A DNA stretch of 64,000 bases from Streptomyces flaveolus (GTDB lineage: Bacteria; Actinomycetota; Actinomycetes; Streptomycetales; Streptomycetaceae). The stretch lies in NCBI RefSeq assembly GCF_014648815.1, contig NZ_BMRV01000023.1:1-64000 (forward strand). The letters are read 5' to 3'. A program made the position numbers and the translations under genes. Every line of letters starts with the position of its first letter. Position 1 is the first letter of the stretch. The notes beneath the pieces are model-generated. The model saw nothing but the letters and a program-made list of their open reading frames with translations. It did not search any database and was not told the DNA's origin. Shown one piece after another: positions 59,951-64,000 of the stretch.

Positions 59951-61411
59951 TCAGCCGACGACCGCGTCCGCCCGCGCCCCCTGCACCAGGGCCGCCGGCA
60001 GCTCGGCCCGGCCCCGGATGCGCAGCTTGCGGTAGATCCGCGTCAGCCGCTGCTGCACCGTACTCACCGACAGCAGCAGACCCGCCGCGATCTCCCGGTT
60101 CGTCAGCCCACGCGCCGCCAGCGCCGCCACCCGCTGCTCGGGAGCCGTCAACGGCTCCCGCTCGACCACCACCGCCGCCGACCCCGGCCACAGCGCGATC
60201 TCCGCCATCCGCAGCTCCACCGCGGCCCGCGTCACGGCGTCCGGGCACACGTCGTGGGCGAGCCCCAGGATCCGCCCGGCCTCCTCCGGCCGCCGCTGCG
60301 CCAACAGCTCCTCGGCGACATCGCGCAGCACCTCCAGATCACCCGGCCGCACCGGCCGCCGTACCCCCTCGGCGATCGGCGCCAGGAAATGCCCCGCCAC
60401 CGCCGTCGCCGGAGCCTGCGCCTCACGCAGCGCCAGCGCGGCCCGCCGGTGCAGACCCGCACGGGTACGCGGCGCAGTGAGCGCCAGCACCACGTCCCGC
60501 ACCGCCGGATGCCCGAACCGCAGCCCGTTCAACAGCCCACAGGCACGCAGCGCCGCAAACCCCGGCCCCGGCATGCCCGTTCCCAGCATCCGCGCCACCA
60601 CCGCCTCACTCGCCCCCGCACCCAGCACGGCCACCGCCCGGGCCGAGGCGACGGCAGCCGGGCCGCAGCGGGCCAGACACGCGGCAACGGCCCCGGCGAA
60701 CGGCCCATCACCCGCAAACACCAGCGGCCCACCGGCCGCGCCCGCCTGCTCCTCCTCTTCGAGCAGGGCACGCAGCAGCAGCGGATTGCCCCCGCTGATG
60801 CGGTACAACTCCGCCACGGCGCGCACCGAACGGCCCTCCACGGCCTCCGCGACCTCGGACGGAGACAGCAGCCCCAGCGTGATCCGCCGGATGTGCAGGC
60901 CGTGCGTCAACTCGGCGACAGGCACCGCAAGCCGCTCCTGCGCCGGCGCGCAGAGCGCCACCACGAGCAGCACCGCCGCCGGCCGGGCGTGCCGGGCGAT
61001 GTGGTCCAGATACCGCAGCGACTGCGCATCGGCATGCTGCACGTCGTCCACACAGAGCACCACCGGCCCCTCGCCGGCCAGCGCACACAACTGCGCGCAG
61101 AACTCCCGCACGGCCTCCTCGCGCAGCGCGCGGTGCTCAGGACCGATGCGCGCGAGCGCGAACGCCGGTGCGCTGGCAACTGCCTGGCGCAGCACCCCCA
61201 GCGGTGTGAGAAGCCCGTCCTCGGTCGCGGCGGCCCGCAGCACCAGGGCCCCGGCGGCGCCGGCCTGCGCGGCCACCGCCTCCAGCAGACGGCTCTTGCC
61301 GCACCCGGCAGCGCCTTCGATCACGACCGTCCCGGACCGGCCCGCCGCACACATCGCCAGGACCGTCTGCAGAGCACCGGCCCCCGACGCCCCGCCCGCC
61401 GCCTCCGTCAT
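59951..61411 (-). CDS. LAL-type LuxR regulator (AAA ATPase plus LuxR HTH)
   Basis: The protein is 486 aa, shorter than the usual about 900-aa LAL proteins. Walker A is VVIEGAAGCGKSRLLEAVAA (residues about 30-50) and Walker B is VVLCVDDVQHADAQSLRYLD. A helical middle follows, then a C-terminal LuxR HTH (LTAPEQRVAALAARGLTNRE, then LSVSTVQQRLTRIYRKL, residues about 415-475). Such regulators activate antibiotic clusters in an ATP-dependent way. ATG 61411 follows GAAGGGGCGG. A two-unit SARP-like box at 61476-61491 lies upstream, suggesting a SARP-to-LAL cascade. Confidence 0.9.
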   Translation of the reverse strand: MTEAAGGASGAGALQTVLAMCAAGRSGTVVIEGAAGCGKSRLLEAVAAQAGAAGALVLRAAATEDGLLTPLGVLRQAVASAPAFALARIGPEHRALREEAVREFCAQLCALAGEGPVVLCVDDVQHADAQSLRYLDHIARHARPAAVLLVVALCAPAQERLAVPVAELTHGLHIRRITLGLLSPSEVAEAVEGRSVRAVAELYRISGGNPLLLRALLEEEEQAGAAGGPLVFAGDGPFAGAVAACLARCGPAAVASARAVAVLGAGASEAVVARMLGTGMPGPGFAALRACGLLNGLRFGHPAVRDVVLALTAPRTRAGLHRRAALALREAQAPATAVAGHFLAPIAEGVRRPVRPGDLEVLRDVAEELLAQRRPEEAGRILGLAHDVCPDAVTRAAVELRMAEIALWPGSAAVVVEREPLTAPEQRVAALAARGLTNREIAAGLLLSVSTVQQRLTRIYRKLRIRGRAELPAALVQGARADAVVG

Positions 61412-61475
61412 GAACCGCCCCTTCGCCGCCGTCGCCGTCCGTCCACTGATTAGGGACGAGGATCCGAGCAGCCGC

Positions 61476-61491
61476 TCTAGACCGGGTCGAG
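61476..61491 (-). promoter_or_regulatory. Two-unit SARP-like box before the LAL gene
   Basis: TCTAG (61476) and TCGAG (61487) are 11 bp apart, about 65 bp upstream of the LAL start. The adjacent CTAATC (minus strand) could be a -10. Confidence 0.4.
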
Positions 61492-61518
61492 GACGGACGG
61501 AGATCGCACACCAGGCCG

Positions 61519-61794
61519 TCACGCACCGGCGGCAGGCCAGCCGACATCCTGGGTGGTGTCCTTGGGCGCGACGGGCCAGCCCACGTCGTTCGTGGTGTCC
61601 GCGGGCGCGACGGGCCAGCCGACATCGTTCGTGGAGTCCTGCGAGGCAACGGGCCGGCCGACGTCACCGGCGGAAGCCTGCGGGGCGGTGGGCCAGCCGA
61701 TGTCGCCGGCGGTGGCCGCCGTGGCGGTGCCCGCCGTGGTGAAGGCGGTGACGACGACGGCGGCGACGGCGGCGATCCGGGCGATGCGCTTCAT
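61519..61794 (-). CDS. Secreted 91-aa protein of five 13-residue DxGWP repeats (candidate peptide precursor)
   Basis: Residues about 1-29 form a Sec signal peptide (MKRIARIAAVAAVVVTAFTT, AGTATAATA). Residues 31-91 are pure tandem repeat with period exactly 13: DIGWPTAP, DVGRPVAS, DVGWPVAP, DVGWPVAP, DVGWPAAG, separated by short Thr/Ser/Asp/Lys-containing spacers. Apart from the signal peptide nothing else is encoded. ATG 61794 follows CCAGGAGCC. The promoter region has a perfect GGCAA-N4-TTGCC box, a TTGGCAAC half-site and a four-unit 11-bp repeat array. The D-I/V-G-W-P core also occurs in the 40-aa ORF at 6733. It looks like a precursor processed into several similar short peptides: a signal, or less likely a multi-core modified peptide. 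Confidence 0.8.
   Translation of the reverse strand: MKRIARIAAVAAVVVTAFTTAGTATAATAGDIGWPTAPQASAGDVGRPVASQDSTNDVGWPVAPADTTNDVGWPVAPKDTTQDVGWPAAGA
61522..61704 (-). repeat. 39-bp tandem repeat (4.7 units) inside the peptide gene
   Basis: Four full 39-bp units and a 27-bp last unit encode residues 31-91. The third and fourth units are the most alike. The second unit has Arg where the others have Trp. Confidence 0.9.
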
Positions 61795-61832
61795 GGCTGG
61801 CTCCTGGGGTGACAAGTCCGTGTTCGCTCTTT

Positions 61833-61846
61833 GGCAACCTCTTGCC
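61833..61846. promoter_or_regulatory. GGCAA-N4-TTGCC box, copy 5
   Basis: GGCAA-CCTC-TTGCC, perfect, lies 39 bp upstream of the DxGWP-repeat gene. TTGGCAAC at 61853-61860 is an added half-site. Confidence 0.7.
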
Positions 61847-61868
61847 TCAAGGTTGGCAACGCGCTCTC

Positions 61869-61908
61869 GGGACTCACTAAGGAACGAACCGAGAACCACT
61901 CGAGAACC
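61869..61908 (-). promoter_or_regulatory. 11-bp-spaced repeats upstream of the DxGWP-repeat gene
   Basis: GGGACTC (61869), AGGAACG (61880), GAGAACC (61891) and GAGAACC (61902) are spaced 11 bp. The GAGAACC core is identical to that in the array before the XRE-TPR regulator. Confidence 0.6.
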
Positions 61909-61953
61909 TCCTTCGCCTGCACCACCACGGCCGACCGGAACAGCCGCGCCGGC

Positions 61954-61980
61954 TTGGCAACTCTTGGCAAGCCGGCAACC
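61954..61980 (+). promoter_or_regulatory. Three GGCAA direct repeats
   Basis: TTGGCAAC (61954), TTGGCAAG (61964) and CCGGCAAC (61972) are spaced 8-10 bp, in direct rather than inverted orientation, upstream of the HEAT-repeat gene and in the same intergenic region as box copy 5. Confidence 0.5.
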
Positions 61981-62034
61981 TGAACGGGGTCGGTTCCCTA
62001 CGATCACCCGGTACGGCCGGCGAAGGGGGCAGGG

Positions 62035-63333
62035 ATGCGTGCGGACACCGTGGACGCGAGGGTCGCAGCGGTGCGGCTGGCGGAAGGCGCGCCCCTGCGC
62101 GGCACGCTCGATGTCACCGCCCCCGACCACTGGCTCGCCCTGGACGCAGCAGTGCGCGACGTGGCCTGGTACCGCTCGCCCCTTCTGCCGCAGTGGGAGC
62201 ACACCGCCCCGCTGCCCGCCGATCCGGCCCACCTCGACGAGTCCCGGCTCGCCCTTGCCCTCTGCCACCGCGACGGACGCATCCGCCAGGAGGCGGTGCC
62301 CTGTGCGGCCCGGTACCCCGGCCTGCTCCCACTGATCGTCATCCGCTGCACCGACTGGGCCGGCCCCGTACGCGAACGCGCCCGGCAACACCTGCGCACG
62401 GCCCTTCACGCGGACACTGCCGTCACCCTCGCGCCCGTGATCCTGCGCGTCGGCCGCAGAGACAGAGGCGCCTTCGGCGTCGAGCTGCTCGAAGAGGCCC
62501 TGCGCCGGGCACCCCGCGAACGGCTCACAGCCCTCCTGTCTTGCCCCGACCGCACCGTACGGCGGTTCGCACACCGGCTGGCCGTCGGCACCCGGCTGCT
62601 CCACCCGGCCGAGCTGGCCCGCGCGGCCGCACAGGACGAGGACACCGTGATCCAGGACCTGTGCGCCACGGCGGCGCTCACCGCCCTGCCCGACGTGCAG
62701 GCGTACGAAGACGTACTGCCGCCACTGCTGACCGCGCGCAACCCGCGGACCCGCTCGGCCGGCGTGACCGCACTGCGGCGCGCGGGACGGCCGCAAGCGG
62801 CGGAGCCGTTCCTCGGCGACCGGTCCGCACTGGTACGCGCCTGCGCCCGGTACGTCGTACGGCAGCACGGAGGCGACCCGGCCGCCTGGTACCGGCAGCA
62901 GTGCACGAGGCCCGACAACCCCCACGTGCCGCCCGGTGCGGTCATCGGGCTGGCCGAGTGCGGGGAGCGCACGGATGCGGGGCTGCTGTGGCCGCTGCTC
63001 GCCCACCGGGCGCCCGGCGTGCGAGCGGCGGCGGTAGCCGGACTGCGGACACTGGACTGCGCGTCCGCCGACCGTGTGCGGCCACTCCTCGACGACCCCG
63101 CCGCCGGTGTCGTGCGCGAGACCACCCTCGCCCTGCTGCCGTCGGCGAAGGACCTGCCCGCCGACTGGCTGCTGGAACGCACCGGCTCCAAGCGGCCGCC
63201 GCACGTCCGCCGCGCCGCCTTCCGCCTCCTCGCCGCGCACGACGCAGTCGTGGCACACCGGGCAGCCCTCGGGCTCCTGCAGGACCCGGACGCGAAGCTG
63301 CGCACCTGGGCAGAGCAGTCCCTCCAGCGCTGA
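62035..63333 (+). CDS. HEAT-repeat protein of unknown function
   Basis: The protein is 432 aa and almost entirely helical, with repeated units of about 30-35 residues such as ALCHRDGRIRQEAVPCAARY, LLTARNPRTRSAGVTALRRA, APGVRAAAVAGLRTLDC and RPPHVRRAAFRLLAAH. HEAT/ARM arrays bind proteins or nucleic acids and have no catalytic motif. Similar HEAT proteins are common in Streptomyces. CGAAGGGGGCAGGG precedes the ATG. It lies outside the clear cluster but shares an intergenic region rich in GGCAA motifs with the peptide gene. Confidence 0.82.
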   Translation: MRADTVDARVAAVRLAEGAPLRGTLDVTAPDHWLALDAAVRDVAWYRSPLLPQWEHTAPLPADPAHLDESRLALALCHRDGRIRQEAVPCAARYPGLLPLIVIRCTDWAGPVRERARQHLRTALHADTAVTLAPVILRVGRRDRGAFGVELLEEALRRAPRERLTALLSCPDRTVRRFAHRLAVGTRLLHPAELARAAAQDEDTVIQDLCATAALTALPDVQAYEDVLPPLLTARNPRTRSAGVTALRRAGRPQAAEPFLGDRSALVRACARYVVRQHGGDPAAWYRQQCTRPDNPHVPPGAVIGLAECGERTDAGLLWPLLAHRAPGVRAAAVAGLRTLDCASADRVRPLLDDPAAGVVRETTLALLPSAKDLPADWLLERTGSKRPPHVRRAAFRLLAAHDAVVAHRAALGLLQDPDAKLRTWAEQSLQR

Positions 63334-63407
63334 CGTACACGATATGCACGCATCACGTACGCGATCCGTACGGTTCACCAGGTAGCGTGGGAGTCAGGAG
63401 GTGTTCG

Positions 63408-64000
63408 ATGTCCGAGTTGTTCGACGCGGTCGACGCGCTGGTCGCGTCCCGCTCGGCGCTGCCGTCGGCGGAGGAGCGCAAGCGGCTGCGGGTCGCGCAC
63501 GGCCTGACTCTGGACGAGGTCGCCGCCGCGCTGAAGGTGCGCCGGGCGACGGTGTCGGGCTGGGAGTCGGTCAGGAAGACGACCGAGCCGCGCGGCCCGG
63601 AGCGTGAGGCGTACGCGCGGCTGCTGAACAAGCTTGCGGAGCTCTACCCCGCGCCGACTGCCGCTGCAGCCGCGATGCCGTCCACAGACCCGGTCCCCGA
63701 GGCTGCGGCCATGACCGCACGCGAGAGCATCCCGGCCGCCCCCGCCCCCGCCCCCGCCCCCGCCCCCGCCCCCGCCTCTGCCTCTGCCGGCCCTGCGGAG
63801 CAGACGGGCGGTACCGGCCCGCGGTTCGAGAACGGGCCGCTGGCGGTCGTCGATGTCGAGGACGGGCAGGTGCTGGCGTACTGCACCGGCGGCCTGGTCC
63901 TCGAGGTGCCCGCCAGGAGCATGCCGGCCCTGATGGAGTGGACGCTGAAGGAGGCGCGGCTCGGACAGCCGAGGCTGTCCGCCGCCGGGAAGGACGCCGA
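63408..64000 (+). CDS. tap: Telomere-associated protein Tap-like, N-terminal part
   Basis: The frame is open to the window edge (about 197 residues). MSELFDAVDALVASRSALPS starts at the ATG after AGGAGGTGTTCG. An XRE-like HTH follows (RLRVAHGLTLDEVAAALKVR, ATVSGWESVRKTTEPRGPER, residues about 22-65), then an Ala/Pro-rich linker containing a GCCCCC hexanucleotide run (about 63737-63775). NGPLAVVDVEDGQVLAYCTG, GLVLEVPARSMPALMEWTLK and EARLGQPRLS match my recollection of Streptomyces Tap. Tap binds telomere 3' overhangs and recruits the terminal protein Tpg, which is usually encoded next. Homologues also occur on linear plasmids and internal elements. Confidence 0.8.
   Translation, partial: MSELFDAVDALVASRSALPSAEERKRLRVAHGLTLDEVAAALKVRRATVSGWESVRKTTEPRGPEREAYARLLNKLAELYPAPTAAAAAMPSTDPVPEAAAMTARESIPAAPAPAPAPAPAPASASAGPAEQTGGTGPRFENGPLAVVDVEDGQVLAYCTGGLVLEVPARSMPALMEWTLKEARLGQPRLSAAGKDA

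Noticed and set aside
63737..63780. CRISPR-like or satellite repeat in the Tap-like gene
   Set aside because: It is a short in-frame GCCCCC run encoding Ala-Pro, a normal linker for this protein family.

Overview
The window is very GC-rich, uses Streptomyces-type codons and -10 hexamers, and carries families typical of Streptomyces (SARP, MmyB-type XRE, LAL regulators, DUF4232 lipoprotein). At the right edge it enters a gene that looks like the telomere-associated protein Tap. The best reading is a linear Streptomyces replicon (chromosome arm or linear plasmid) carrying a secondary-metabolite cluster that runs from about 1 kb to 62 kb.

Layout. (1) 0-4.1 kb: acyl-CoA carboxylase beta subunit (malonyl-CoA supply), two adjacent SARP activators and a LuxR-type orphan response regulator. 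(2) 4.2-6.4 kb: a small redox island (LLM oxidoreductase, MmyB-type regulator, NTF2-like protein) with two copies of a 16-bp palindrome. (3) 6.7-8.4 kb: a 40-aa ORF with a DIGWP motif divergent from an XRE-TPR regulator. (4) 8.5-19.9 kb: an NRPS-like protein, aminotransferase-like protein, di-carrier protein, ketosynthase-like protein, PPTase and acyl-ligase-like protein. Most of their catalytic residues are replaced although the frames are open. (5) 20.5-41.7 kb: a highly reducing type II PKS core (FAD monooxygenase, MAT, ACP, KR, a DH pair, KS, CLF-like KS, a fused KS-CLF protein, a KASIII-like protein) plus tailoring genes (SnoaL, AKR, FAD desaturase-like, T_hemolysin-like, acyl ligase, TauD-like, MFS, cupin). 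(6) 41.9-52.9 kb: export, deoxysugar genes (RmlA, RmlB, 3,5-epimerase, 2,3-dehydratase, 3-ketoreductase), an acyltransferase-3 and a glycosyltransferase. (7) 53-56.9 kb: decayed integrase-like sequence, a membrane protein, a beta-propeller lipoprotein and a frameshifted small gene. (8) 57-62 kb: condensation-like protein, TetR, DUF2871, LAL regulator and a secreted 91-aa protein made of five 13-residue DxGWP repeats. (9) 62-64 kb: HEAT-repeat protein and the start of Tap.

How it fits together. The PKS genes should build a reduced, probably polyene, acyl chain on the 140-aa ACP. The sugar genes should supply a dTDP-2,6-dideoxyhexose, which the glycosyltransferase attaches. Direct repeats with 11-bp spacing (SARP-box architecture) stand before at least ten genes across the window, including the 57-62 kb genes, so those probably belong to the same regulon.

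Most unusual signal. A box GGCAA-N4-TTGCC occurs exactly or with one mismatch at five intergenic sites: before the XRE-TPR regulator, between the NRPS-like and aminotransferase-like genes (three copies), and before the DxGWP-repeat peptide gene. HTH-TPR proteins of the RRNPP class sense processed peptides in Firmicutes. I propose, as inference, a peptide-sensing circuit in which DxGWP peptides act through the XRE-TPR protein on this box.
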